From Polytrichum commune (Eukaryota; Streptophyta; Polytrichopsida; Polytrichales; Polytrichaceae), in NCBI GenBank assembly GCA_950295325.1, contig OX485807.1:39836440-39900439 (forward strand): a stretch of DNA of 64,000 nt, in the 5' to 3' direction. Positions within the stretch are counted from its first letter, which is position 1. The number at the start of each line of letters is the position of its first letter. Positions 47,649 through 58,562 of the stretch are shown here, piece by piece. The position numbers and the translations under genes were made by a program. The notes beneath the pieces were generated by a model. The model ran no database searches. It saw nothing but the letters and a program-made list of their open reading frames with translations, and was not told where the DNA came from.

Positions 47649-48187
47649 GGGCCGGTTCACACTATGCCCAAGTCGAGAGGAGAAGCGTCACTTTTCTGGA
47701 CCAAACTACGTCGAGAGGAGAAGCCTTTGGGTTGAAAAAGTATATTAAAATAATCCACTTGAAGCCTTTGGCCGGTCATAGTGTGAAGCCCCAAAGGACA
47801 AGTCCAAAGGCCAAACCCAAACAAGGGCACAAGAGAAAGAGGGCGAGAAGAGAGAGACGACCCACTTTATCCCTTGAAAAAATATGTCTTTTCCATCTAA
47901 CGGTCCAGATTCTGTCAGATTTTGAATATTTTAATGAAAAAACAGTTCGGCCTCTCGACGGAAGTTTGGGTCGAGCATTTTGCTCGACCCAAACTTTGCT
48001 CGAGAGGCCGGAATCTTGATGCCATAACTTTCTAAAAGTGTTGCCACCTAGGCTCTTTTGGAGACGACGTCCTTTGGACTTCGGCCTCTAGTGTGAAGGC
48101 CGAGAGGACTGGACTTTGGACATATCTGTATTTTCATTGGTCCAAACGCTTCTCCTCTCGAAGTTTGGCCATAGTGTGAACCGGCCC
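47649..48187. mobile_element. PIF/Harbinger-like (Tourist-type) MITE, 539 bp
   Basis: Both ends carry GGGCCGGTTCACACTATG in inverted orientation, with similarity extending about 45 bp through CGAGAGGAGAAGCG. It is flanked by TTA (47646-47648 and 48188-48190), the target duplication of PIF/Harbinger. An internal palindrome of about 61 bp lies at 47949-48009 (GGCCTCTCGA … TCGAGAGGCC). The frame at 47732-48019 is chance. Confidence 0.88.
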
Positions 48188-48190
48188 TTA

Positions 48191-49408
48191 GACTGTTGTG
48201 CCGAAGGGAGGGAGAAGCTTCACCAAAGGAAACCGAAACGCCAGGAAAGCTTGGGAAAAGACTTTAAAAAAAGAAGTGGTCTTAAAATTCCATTGCTGCC
48301 CTAAACTTGGAAGTGAGCCTATGCCCGTGTGAACGGGCCAGGCCAAGCTCTAGAAAGAAGGGCAGTTTTGGCACTTAAGGCTGGTGCAAGCTAAAGTCAA
48401 GTGGGATTAGGCCTTAAATGTGCTATTTTATTTATGTTAGTTTAATGATGTTCTTATTCGTGTTCCAGTTAGTTGTTGAGTTGTAGTTGGTGCTTTGGTT
48501 GAATATTGTGACGATTAGTTTAGGGCATGTGGCGGTGGCGGCGGCGGCGGCTGTATCCTAGCCGCCATGGGTCCTAACCCCAAAGATTTTCATATTGACC
48601 ACAAAAGTAAAGTGAACGATGTTTTAATGTTGTTGTATGGTCATGCAAATGAAAGAATCCCAACGGCAATTGGGAGGCGGTTAAATCAATGTTTGTTCAT
48701 GAACACATTATGTTGAATTCTTCTACAACTCAACCGATTTACATAGTAAGGGGTCGTTTACACCATGGACCATGAAGTCGTCCCAAGGCCTTGTAAACCC
48801 TATGATTGGTTGTTGAACTCGTCCCATGACCACTTCGGTTGACGTCAAGGGAAAAGTGTTAGAGTGACCATGGAGTTCAGGTCTCCAAAAGACATATTTT
48901 AAGGCCTACATTATGCATTGACATGGTCCGACGGGTTTTGCAATGGGAGAGGCAAAAGAGTTCCTCTAGTAGGAAGGGGAAAAAAAAAAAAAAAAAACTA
49001 CCCATGGCAGAGAAATGTCGTTATAATACATTTTTAGATACATTATTTTGTAGGGAGAAGATGATGACAAGAGAACACAAGAGAATGGTCAGACTTGATT
49101 TATTTTTTCAAAACTGCCCTTTTTGGGCATATATTAAAAAATTCAGCACATTCATTTTTTGGTGTACGTTTGTTATGAAATGCGGACTCTACAATTACTT
49201 ATATAGAGAGAGAATCGATAATTTTGTTATGTATTTAAATAAATTGCATTCACCTTAATTGCAGCGGTGTGCCGTGTCCCATGTAACTAACTATGTGTGT
49301 ATTCACATCTACGGTCGGTCATACGGATGAAGTGTCCATTGCCAATTACAATGTAAGCTTGTAGAAACCACATATGCTACTAGTGAAGGTTGCTTCTTTT
49401 GTATATGT
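48191..49408. other. Spacer with GGC repeat and Harbinger-like debris
   Basis: Holds a short GGC run near 48534-48552, a GTTTACACCATGGACCATG sequence near 48765 related to that at 5465, and a poly(A) run near 48980. The 111-codon frame at 48923-49258 is unrecognised. Confidence 0.4.
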
Positions 49409-49420
49409 GTACACAATTGC

Positions 49421-49779
49421 GTCATAGGTGTACACACTAAACGCTCAACGGACTCAACGGGAATCGAACCTGGACCGCCTAAAATGCACCACAACCATCG
49501 TCCCTCAACCAACCAAGGACCCATGATCTGGTGTCCACTAATAAAAACATAACACAACTTATACTAGTAACACACAGACAACCACATGCTACAAGAACGA
49601 CTGGGCTACATTTATATGTTTTCAGGTTACTAAAGTGTCTATCCTCGAAAGGGGAGAGTAGTCATGTACCAATGTTCCTTTGCCCGGTGGGTACTGGCCC
49701 ATTGACAAGACGAACAGACACTCTATTCACGCCGGCCTCGAAAGAGGACCGGAGTTTTTATCTATCTATCTATCTATCT
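49421..49779 (+). mobile_element. SINE-B retroposon, full copy with perfect 12-bp target duplication
   Basis: A 359-bp element starts GTCATAGGTGTACACAC and ends GGACCGGAGTTTT plus TATC repeats. It is flanked by GTACACAATTGC on both sides (49409-49420 and 49780-49791). Near its 5' end, on the opposite strand, is a tRNA-like segment with a B-box-like GGTTCGATTCCC (complement of 49459-49470) about 60 nt after TTGGTTGGTTGAGG. A nearly identical copy is at 62735, and a 3'-only copy at 22576 fixes the TATC side as the 3' end. Confidence 0.88.
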
Positions 49780-49791
49780 GTACACAATTGC

Positions 49792-51125
49792 TTTCCATTT
49801 CTCAAGCATCTAAGTACTGCGGTGATTAACCTACTTGGCCACTCATAAACGTTTAAATAATGCAATGACTAACTTACTTGGGATTATTTTCCCTACTTAT
49901 AATTACAACAATTGTTGTACAAATAGTTGCAGGTTCACCCAATAATCATTAAGTAATGTGATTATTCACATCATTGAGAATCTTTGTAAACAATATTTTT
50001 CGAGTGAGGTGGATGTGTTTGAGTGTGTGGTCCACCCACCCTAAGAAACTTTGGGTGGAGGCCATAATTTCTTCCGGACAGGAATTGCAATCCCTTCGCT
50101 ATGTATCTAGGTCCGGTTCTTAGGGAGAGAATCGATTATTGCACATGAACGCACCTCTCATCCATCCAACATAGAAACTCGACCCCTAGTGAATTTGTTG
50201 CACATCCATCTCAAATAGCTTGGACTAGACTAATTTAGGGTCTTCAACGCTAATTCCGGTGTCAAATCAACCAAAAGTAATAACCTCTGGGTTGCATACT
50301 AATTCATGGCTTTTATATTGGATAAATGAAAGGTACGCTCGTATGCGATAATCCCATCTCTCCACTACTCTGCAACATGAAAATTACTAATTCTTCCCTT
50401 TAATCTGAAAACGTCTCTACACTAAGTTCCATTTTGTTTTGTTTTTATCAAGGAGTCATGTGAACTGAGAGGAGCAATACAAGATGCACCATTACTGCAC
50501 ATTTTTTTTTAAGATTCTTGAAGCTTGCTTTGGAAGCAACATTCGTTCTCAAGATTTCTTTACAACTAACTTTGTTTGAGACAGATCGCCAAAGAATCGA
50601 TGCCAACGTAAATTAAGAACCAAGGAAAACACACCCACTTGACAACTTACTACGTAAGACACACTCTAGACAGCAACTCGTGGGATAAGATAAGAATATT
50701 CTTGTAAGCATCGAATTCCTAACTTAGCAATTGCCAGATCAGTTGGAATCGAGATAGATGCTCAATCCACACTTTCAGAGTTACATGTCTTAGTACGTAC
50801 ACAATTAAAAAAACAATGAAAAGACAGGAATCTGTCAAGTCAAAGACCGGGATATGATGGATATGATACCCTTGTAGTTAATCGATGCTCAAACAACACT
50901 TACATATGAAGGTAGCCAAGTAAACCATAACATTAGAAGAGATTAAAAAGAAGGGCATAGTGGATTCAAATCTTTTAGTAGTGTTACATACTCAATGCTA
51001 ATCAACAAGAACTTCAGAGAAATCAAAAAGTAGAATGAAATAGAAAACAAATTGAGATAAATCTCCGCTGACTTCGTCGGCTTCCCAGACACATTCTAGA
51101 CAGCAACTGGGATTAAAAGATGCAG
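49792..51125. other. Spacer with MITE family Y copy 3
   Basis: Apart from the element at 50123-50363 no gene or clear repeat is visible. Confidence 0.4.
50123..50363. mobile_element. MITE family Y, copy 3
   Basis: Left end GGGAGAGAATCGATTATTGC and right end the inverse of GGAGAGATGGGATTATCGC. Terminal repeats extend about 45 bp through CATCCATCCAACATA. Target duplication is not evident. Confidence 0.75.
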
Positions 51126-51410
51126 AGAATAGAGTTATCCATAAAGTCTCTCAAAGAGGGACAAAATTTTGGGTTTGATCTTTCTTTAAGAAAACTTAAG
51201 ATTCCATATTGATCTATGTAAGATTAGCTTGGCCCACCCATCTTAGTAGACAAGTTAGTATGCCAGATTTTGATAGTCTAACATCAGTCTTTGTGTATGA
51301 TAATTCAAGCATGAAGAAAACTTGGGCGGCTTGGTGTTAATTCTCGTAAACTCAAGGTTTGGGTCTAAACCCATGGTTTCAACTACTTTACTTTGCAAAT
51401 AACTCTAATA
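51126..51410 (-). mobile_element. MITE family X, copy 4 (reverse, internally deleted)
   Basis: Starts AATAGAGTTATCC and ends GCAAATAACTCTAAT, matching both ends of the family in reverse, with part of the middle missing compared with 6381-6810. Confidence 0.65.
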
Positions 51411-52001
51411 TCCTTGTAAGCATCAATGTTCGAACAGCACTCTGAGATTGAGGTATCCAGTAGAGGATGAAATAAGAATAAAGAGTGGTAGTAAACCCAA
51501 AGCTCTTAAGGCTGCATACTAAACACAAAGCAATCAGGAAGGAAGCATTGGTAGACTGATGAAGTAGAAAAGAATCACCTATGCAGAAAATGCCACTACA
51601 AAAGGTGGGAAGACATTTGATCAGATTCTGCTGATGATCTCCTGAGGGAACCGGAAGATTCGAGCAAATTGGTACATGGCATCTGTGCTAAGACCTCAGA
51701 TTTGATCGACACGAGGAAACCAGCAGAGAGAGAAGACAGCACCCTGAAGTGAGATAAGATGGAAGAAATGAGCAATGGTAAAATCATTTCTGCACAGGTT
51801 TTGGTCTGAGCATTGGAATATAGCAAGCGTGGTTGCATTCATCTGTGGAGGAAATCATAACCAATATTCTACGAGAGGTTGAGAAACGACGTACACCATG
51901 GTGAATTTACAGCACAGACTCTATTAGTAGAGAACAAAGCAAGCCTCCATACCTCATCCGAATCGTCTTCGCGAGAGCGAAATCTTCCGTGTGAACTACA
52001 G
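51411..52001. other. Spacer, no recognised gene
   Basis: The 80-codon minus-strand frame at 51596-51838 and the frames near 51.9-52.1 kb show no domain. Confidence 0.35.
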
Positions 52002-52009
52002 CTTAGATC

Positions 52010-52348
52010 GTGCCACGGGAGCGGGCAAATTTTCTTGCTAAGCATCATCAGTTTTAAAAGTTTTGCAATGTACGACGGCATGCTTTGTCCCTCCATTTAC
52101 AAAAAAAACTGTTTATTGTCCACTGAGTATATCTAACAGGGTCTCTCTTTGGATACCTTCACCGATTTGAATGTTCGCTCATAGAAGTTCCATATATAGA
52201 GGACCTCATATTTTGTTCGGCCAAAGCTTCCTTCTATAACACAATCGGTGGACAATGTACATTTTTGGTTATAAATGGAGGGACAAGCATGCCGTACCTT
52301 ACAAAGCCGACGGTAGTAAGAAAATCTGCCCGCTCCCGTGGGAACGCT
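52010..52348. mobile_element. Foldback/MITE with about 110-bp inverted arms
   Basis: Left arm (from about 52013, CACGGGAGCGGGCAAATTTTC) and right arm (inverse of CACGGGAGCGGGCAGATTTTC, to about 52345) pair over roughly 110 nt around a central spacer. Flanking CTTAGAT (52002-52008 and 52349-52355) suggests a 7-8 bp target duplication. No coding capacity; the frame at 52265-52573 partly overlaps the right arm. Confidence 0.75.
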
Positions 52349-52355
52349 CTTAGAT

Positions 52356-52967
52356 GCTTAAGTGTCAATCACGCGACCAAAGATGAGCAACGTGTAAATA
52401 ATTACAAACAAGCACAAGCATGCTTCAAGGATTTAAATACGAAGAGCTATTGTTCAAGAATCGGTAATGTAAAAGAGAAGCGTCCTTTATTCATCCTGGT
52501 CCTCTTGAAAGTTGAGGAAAATAATCAAGTATTGTACAAGCAGTGGAGACACGCTTTGAATGCTCCAACATAACCTCGTCACTGCGAACAAGGATTGTAA
52601 CTTGTAATGTGGCGTGCATGGAAAACTCTGACTAGCTTGTGCCGTGTGAATTCTGCAAGCACCGGAACCGAGTGGAGGAAGGCATAATGTGCATGACTTG
52701 AACTGATTTTAAGTTCAAGTACACAAGCAATTTCTTGGAACTCACAAGAGCCGTTTCCTGTCCACGAACTGAACTAGCTCAATTTCAGCAGCTGGAAGGT
52801 AATTTGATTAACTGGCACCACCTTCACTATTCTAGGGAGGAAATTTTTTAAGAGCGTTTAATGAGATCCTCCGCGAAATTATGCAATCGGAGACATTCAA
52901 GCTGTGTAGTGTACTTACACTGTAATGCGGAATCATTTCAAATGACCTCACATTCTTCCAACCTCGC
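52356..52967. other. 3' flank of the calmodulin-like gene
   Basis: Presumed 3' UTR and downstream sequence of the minus-strand gene ending at 52968. Nothing else is recognised. Confidence 0.4.
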
Positions 52968-53681
52968 TTACCTCGCTCCCATCAAGAGCTTGAACTCTCT
53001 ATAGTCAACATAGCCATCGCCGTCTTGGTCGACGTTACTTATCATACGACGGCAATCGTCAATGGTATGAGACTTATCCCCGAGACTTCGAAGCACAGCC
53101 TGAAGTTCATCCGGAGAGATGAGATTGTTGCCATCCTTGTCAAAAGTATCAAACGCCGCCCTAATAAAATCCTCCTCACGGGGAGATTTTTCATTAGCCA
53201 CATGCGTTGCACTTTTGTGGACATCGATAAACTCCCGCAGGCTAATGTAACCGTCCCTGTCTCTATCCACGTCCTTCATAATGAGCTCCAATTCTTGCTC
53301 GGAAACCTCATCACCGAGAGATCGGAGAACCGCGCCGAGCTCGGAGGCGGAAATCTTTCCGTCACGATTCACATCGAACACATTGAAAGCCAGTTCAAGC
53401 TCCGTTTCAAGACTAAAGAACGTCCGCCCATTGGAGCGCACTTGTTGTACGATAGAGTCCGATTTTGTCCGCCTCGACTTAGAGAAGCTCGCCCGCCTTG
53501 TCAGCCTTGTGATCAGGTTCTGGCGCGGAGGTGAAAGTTTTCCCGAGTCCGTCTTCTCTAACTTGTAAACAGGCTTCGGAGAATCACCGGCCTTCGGCGA
53601 CATCATATCCATTGACGCCTCCAACGTCAGAGACGTGGCCGTCTGAAGTTTCTTCCTACCGAAGCTTGGCATCCGCAACAT
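52968..53681 (-). CDS. Calmodulin-like calcium-binding protein (CML), four EF-hands, intronless
   Basis: A calcium sensor of the plant CML type. From MLRMPSFGRKK (ATG 53681) the protein is 237 residues. A frame-matched ATG at 53741 would add 20 hydrophobic residues; I judge that to be 5' UTR, and 53672 is a third option. Residues 1-90 are a basic Ser/Arg/Lys-rich extension (RLTRRASFSKSRR). Four loops follow: EF1 103-114 (DVNRDGKISASE), EF2 139-150 (DRDRDGYISLRE), EF3 181-192 (DKDGNNLISPDE, where the usual Gly at position 6 is Asn) and EF4 218-229 (DQDGDGYVDYRE). Acidic positions 1, 3, 5 and 12 suit calcium binding, except Asn at position 3 or 5 in EF1 and EF3. Ends MGAR. No introns, as in many CML genes. 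The exact paralogue cannot be named. Confidence 0.93.
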   Translation of the reverse strand: MLRMPSFGRKKLQTATSLTLEASMDMMSPKAGDSPKPVYKLEKTDSGKLSPPRQNLITRLTRRASFSKSRRTKSDSIVQQVRSNGRTFFSLETELELAFNVFDVNRDGKISASELGAVLRSLGDEVSEQELELIMKDVDRDRDGYISLREFIDVHKSATHVANEKSPREEDFIRAAFDTFDKDGNNLISPDELQAVLRSLGDKSHTIDDCRRMISNVDQDGDGYVDYREFKLLMGAR

Positions 53682-54630
53682 CTTGCTAAACAAATTATTT
53701 ACACAACAAACTCCGAAAACAACAAACGGACAAAACAGCAAAAAGAGAACAGCACCGCCGCCTCCTCACACACAACTACTTAGGGCCTTCTTCCTTCCAA
53801 TCCAATCACGGAAACAAATCGTTTCACTTCTCTAAAATTCTCAGCCAACTGAGAATCTCCAAAATTTCGAGAACTACATCTCACCACTAATCTACCCTCA
53901 CTCAGCCAGCCTCCGCCACACCCGCGCTAAACGGCCAACACAGGTCACAACAGTTATCACCTCATGTGCTCCAGAACACAAATCTCGATGTACCGAAGTA
54001 CGGCAAGCAGCGAATAAGAAGCAACCGCCACGCCAATTCCCCAAACCCTCCCTCTTGCTACGGCCAGAAAGAGTAGACAGACAACACGACGCTTGCACTG
54101 AATACACCGGCACCAGCCTACCACCTCGCAAGCTTATATCCAAACTTCTAGCGGTTACCTAACCTTCACAAAAGCCCCCCGATCGAGGCTGCTTCCATGC
54201 GCCTTCCGAGCCCCCCTCCCCACCCCACCTCAATTGCAGTGTACAAAGCTTGCAACTGGCGATGGACTCGCCGTAATTGTGAGGCTTCGGCACGTTAACT
54301 TTTTCGGCTGCGACATTAGGAAGACGAGATCTCTATCTGCGGGGGGGGGGGCCTCAATTCCCGGAAGCTGCATGAAAATGATCTGGCCCTCCGCAGCGAT
54401 GTCGGCTAGCACTTCGCGGGGAATAAGCGTCGGTGTCGGAGCATCAGCTCCATATTTAGATCGTCCGAAATTACATCCACCTACCGCCCTCCAACCTCTT
54501 TTGTTTTCGCCCAACGGTCAAACAACTGCATTTACATCGCCACTTAGTTTCCCAAGGTACGGTTAATAAGATTACACTAGGAAACTCCCGAACCTCGCCC
54601 AAGTGGATCCCATCCACGTCACTCTCCATT
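53682..54630. promoter_or_regulatory. Upstream region of the CML gene
   Basis: GC-higher than surroundings and without a convincing gene. It should contain the 5' UTR and promoter (minus strand). A G run of ten lies at about 54342. The opposing frames at 54230-54566 are unrecognised. Confidence 0.35.
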
Positions 54631-54640
54631 TGGCGGGGAG

Positions 54641-55660
54641 GTGACGTGGCGTCCTCCCTCCTTCACTACGCCATTTATTGGGCTTAATGTGGCCATCAAC
54701 TATGGTCATCAATGTCATGGCGGACCACACTAATTGTGGTGATTTGTAAACCTTCCTTGAATATTTGAGTCGACTTCGAGCCATTCAAGTTAACTTTCCT
54801 TGGTGGGAGGTGACGTGGCGTCCCTCCCTTCTTCACTACGCCGTTTATTGGGCTTAAGGTGGCCATCAACTATGGTCATCAATGTCATGGCGGACCACAC
54901 TAATTGTGGTGATTTGTAAACCTCCCTTGATTATTTGAGTCGACTTCGAGCCATTCAAGTTAACTTTCCTTGGTAGGAGGTGACGTGGCGTCCCTCCCTT
55001 CTTCACTATGCCGTTTATTGGGCTTCATGTGGCCATCAACTATGGTCATCAATGTCATGGCGGACCACACTAATTGTGGTGGTTTGTAAACCTTCCTTGA
55101 ATATTTGAGTCGACTTCGAGCCATTCAAGTTAACTTTCCTTGGTGGGAGGTGACGTGGCGTCCCTCCCTTCTTCACTACGCCGTTTATTGGGCTTAAGGT
55201 GGCCATCAACTATGGTCATCAATGTCATGGCGGACCACACTAATTGTGGTGATTTGTAAACCTCCCTTGATTATTTGAGTCGACTTCGAGCCATTCAAGT
55301 TAACTTTCCTTGGTAGGAGGTGACGTGGCGTCCCTCCCTTCTTCACTATGCCGTTTATTGGGCTTCATGTGGCCATCAACTATGGTCATCAATGTCATGG
55401 CGGACCACACTAATTGTGGTGATTTGTAAACCTCCCTTGATTACTTGAGTCGACTTTGAGCCATTCAAGTTAACTTTCCTTGGTGGGAGGTGATGTGGCG
55501 TCCCTCCCTTCTTCACTACGCCATTTATTGGGTTTCATGTGGGAATCGAATGCGGTCCACAAACGCCCCTTGATTGTTAATTAAGTTGCCCTTCAAGCCA
55601 TTCAAGGTACTTTTATTGGTGGTGTCCTCGCTCTTCACAACGCCATTTATTGGGCTTAAT
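54641..55660. repeat. Satellite-like tandem array, 170-bp unit
   Basis: GTGACGTGGCGTCC recurs at 54641, 54810, 54980, 55150 and 55320, and as GTGATGTGGCG at 55490: spacings 169, 170, 170, 170, 170. Units share ATGGTCATCAATGTCATGG and GAGCCATTCAAGTTAAC. Alternate units share private variants (GGGCTTAAGGTGG with TTGGTAGGAGG versus GGGCTTCATGTGG with TTGGTGGGAGG), giving a 340-bp dimer. From 55490 on the units decay. Confidence 0.95.
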
Positions 55661-57830
55661 GTCGCAACCGAATATGAGCATCAATGTGGGCCACACTAAT
55701 TGTGACAAGATATACACCTCCCTTACTTATCTCACCTTTTGAGCCATTCAATTCACTCTCATCGGTGTGAAGTGTTGTAGCGTTCCCATTCTTCACTATG
55801 TTGTTTATAATCGGGTTTCTTAGAACTCAAAGATGGGATAGCCTAAACCTTGGTTTAAAGGTGTAGTCAAAAAGTGCATCCTTTGTTCCCCGTGTCTCAG
55901 GGGCACTTTGTTTAGATGTGTGGGTGGCTTTGGGCCTACATGGCATCATGTCACCCAATGACCATGTTGCCTCATTGTCAAAAGCTTCCAGACCTTGGAC
56001 AACTAACCAACTAATTCAACTATTATTAGTTAACTAGTTGCCTTTCGTAACTATAGTTGTTTGTGATTTGACCTGCCAAAAAGTGTAGTTAACTATAGTT
56101 GTTCTAAATTTGGTCTACCCAATAATCTAGTTAATTAAAGTTGAGCGCAGCCTGTTCACGGAATCATGTTGTAGTGTGGTAGTGTTGTAGTGTCACCAGT
56201 GTGTTATTTGTGTTGGTGGTGTACATGGAGGTTGTTCCGGAGCCCAACACTGTGAGTGATCGTATAAAAGCGTATCTTGATAATCCTCAATGGCCGAGCA
56301 TAGTGAAGACCCTTAATTAGAGCAAATCAAGAGGCAAACTTCTTCAAATAAATAATAATACACGGATTTTTTTCTAATTAATTATGGTTGTTCCCTAAAA
56401 TGTATTAAAAAAAATAGTTAATTAGTTATTTTGGCAGTTGTCCAAGGTTTGAAAGCTTCTAGTTACATGGTTGCCACCAGCAAATGGCTAACGTAGAACT
56501 CAACAAGAGGGGGCTCAAGGATCATGAATTTGGAAATTAATTATAGATTGCAAAGAAAGAGCCAAGTTTGAGGCTCCCTGAAACGAGCTTCAAAATGTTC
56601 ACCAACTTTCCGTGAATAAGTATTGAACTAGGATGTCATGTGCTCAATTTGGATAGTAAAGTTCCTCAAAACGGGTTTAAACTCACAGTTTGGTCCTTCT
56701 TTAGGCTACTTTACATATGAATCTAATGTGACGATTGTTATATGTTGTGTACTCTAGATATAAGATTTTGTTCATAACACTTATCGAGAGAGTAATAGCA
56801 ACCCCCCCCCCCCCCTTATAGGTTGGTTGTTGATTCATCTCTAACTAGTCTCATTGGAACATTTTGGGGTCTTTGACCCCAATCTAGAGATTGTTTGGCT
56901 TAAAACAACAACCCCCGTGCTCTACAACAATAATCGATTTTCTCACCCTTCCCTTCCCATGGTTCGCCCTTCCCCTCAATAGATATGGTGATCAATGTGG
57001 ACAACACTAATTATGAAAACATGGAATTACTTCACCTTTTGAGCCATTTAAATCACTTTTATTGGTGAGAGGTGATGGAGTGTCCCCACTCTTTACTACA
57101 CTATTTATTGAACTAAATGTGGGCATTGTTACTTGTTGCATACATTAAATATGATCATCAATGTGGACCACACCAATTCATGACAATGCACTTGTAACCC
57201 TCCCTTACTTACCTCACCCTTCGAGCCATTCAATACACTTCCATCGGGCTTAATATGGTACCTAGTGATGCGTTGGATGCACTAAATATGGTTATCAATA
57301 TGGACCATAATAAGTATGTAAGCCTTCATAAATTATGTTAATATCCTTTGCGCGATCGAAGTCATTCTTATTGGTGGGAAGTGATTTGGTGTCCCCATTC
57401 TTCACTACTTTATTTATTGAGCTTAATGTGGCAATTATGTTTGTTGTGTACACAAAGTATGGTCATTAGTGTGGACCACACTAATTCTGTGTTGTCGAGA
57501 AGAAGTCTATGGGCAATAAAAGCAACTTCTAGCTTCTGGTGAGACCACGTTGCGTGTGCTTTCTCGACCATCGGATTTGACCGATGTAACCCTCCTCCCC
57601 TGATCTCCTCCGTTCCTGCCACCACTCATCCACTACGTTATCCTATCTTTACTCTCACCCTATGAGCAATATAGTTCTCATGTTGATCCTCATTGGTGGA
57701 AAGTGACGTGGCGTTGTGTTGTGTTGTGTTATTTATTGGACATAATATGGTATTTTGTATTTGTTGTGTATACTAAATATGATAATTAGTGTGGACCACA
57801 TTAATTGTGTGTTGTAAACCCATCCTTACA
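55661..57830. repeat. Diverged continuation of the 170-bp family, interrupted by other elements
   Basis: Degenerate units recognisable by TATTGGGCTTAATGT, ATCAATGTGGACCACAC and GAGCCATTCAA occur at about 55661-55810, 56985-57320 and 57340-57820. Sequence between 55.81 and 56.98 kb is unrelated and includes the inverted-repeat element at 55982-56460. No gene is seen. Confidence 0.75.
55982..56460. mobile_element. Probable MITE with about 40-bp inverted termini
   Basis: Left end AAGCTTCCAGACCTTGGACAACT (first 20 shown by AAGCTTCCAGACC) is inverted at the right end as AGTTGTCCAAGG…GAAGCTT. Inside are repeated GTTAACTATAGTT motifs, also present near 5170-5250. No target duplication identified. 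Confidence 0.6.
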
Positions 57831-58149
57831 TGCTTCAATTCTCTTTGACTTACTATTTGTGGGTTTGTATGTAATTTTTGTGACTTGTTGTGTACACAAA
57901 TGGTTGCTTTACACACAAACCAACCAAGAGCAGTGTCCATGAAATTCCAAGGCAATTGAAAATCATCCAAAGGCTGTATCGTGGGAAATAGAAATCTAAT
58001 TTTGCAGCCAATGGGCCTTCATGTTTAGTGTAAAGTGAAAGTGGAGCATATTGAGCATGATACACACGGATCAAACTGTTTAATGTTGGATTATACAAGA
58101 AATAAAGACTAACCATACTTTTGTTGTACTTAGCATGTGAGTAATTGGT

Positions 58150-58562
58150 GTTTGGAGTTAGACAACTCCAAAAAAATAGTTGGGTCATACAACCCAGGAG
58201 AGAATGATGCACAATGGCTAGACAACCCATGAAGGGATTATGCATGAGAGTTAGACAACTCCCAATCGAAGATCTTTGTGTTGGAGTTAGACAACTCCAA
58301 CTAGAAGATATGAATATGAGCTAGACAACTCTCAATGAATAAATATAGTTGGATATAGACAATTCAAACTAGAATAATGGATGAATGAATTTAGTTGGGA
58401 TTAGACATTTCCCAACTAGAAGAATGAATGAATCAATCTAGTTGAAATTAGACAATTCCAACTAGAAGAATGCATGAATCGATCAAGTTGGAATTACACA
58501 GTTCCAGCTAGAAAAATGGATGATTGGATCAAGTTGGAATTAGATAGTTCCAACTAGAGGAT
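58150..58562. repeat. Minisatellite of about eleven small hairpin units
   Basis: Each unit centres on a short palindrome of the type AGTTGGAATTAGACAATTCC, in which GTTGG/CCAAC arms flank a TTAGACAA centre. Centres lie at 58159, 58186, 58219, 58252, 58288, 58322, 58356, 58402, 58449, 58495 and 58541. Spacing is 27-36 bp on the left and a regular 45-47 bp on the right, where GAATGAATGAATC-type spacers have expanded. No open frame. Confidence 0.9.

Noticed and set aside
49459-49470. Possible minus-strand tRNA gene
   Set aside because: Lies inside a repeated retroposon, stem pairing is poor, and the same sequence is in the second copy at 62773.
52265-52573. 102-codon frame near the CML gene
   Set aside because: Overlaps the right arm of the foldback element and shows no domain.
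53025-53568. Plus-strand frames of 169 and 95 codons
   Set aside because: Antisense shadows of the four-EF-hand CML coding sequence.
54641-55490. CRISPR-like array
   Set aside because: Units are contiguous 170-bp tandem repeats without unique spacers, in a plant nuclear context.
56804-56818. Run of C as a terminus of a G/C-tailed hAT MITE like the one at 33438
   Set aside because: No matching G-run partner or 8-bp flanking duplication was found nearby.
58150-58562. CRISPR-like array of short palindromic repeats
   Set aside because: Spacers are themselves related and repetitive, the repeats vary, and no cas genes exist; it is a minisatellite.
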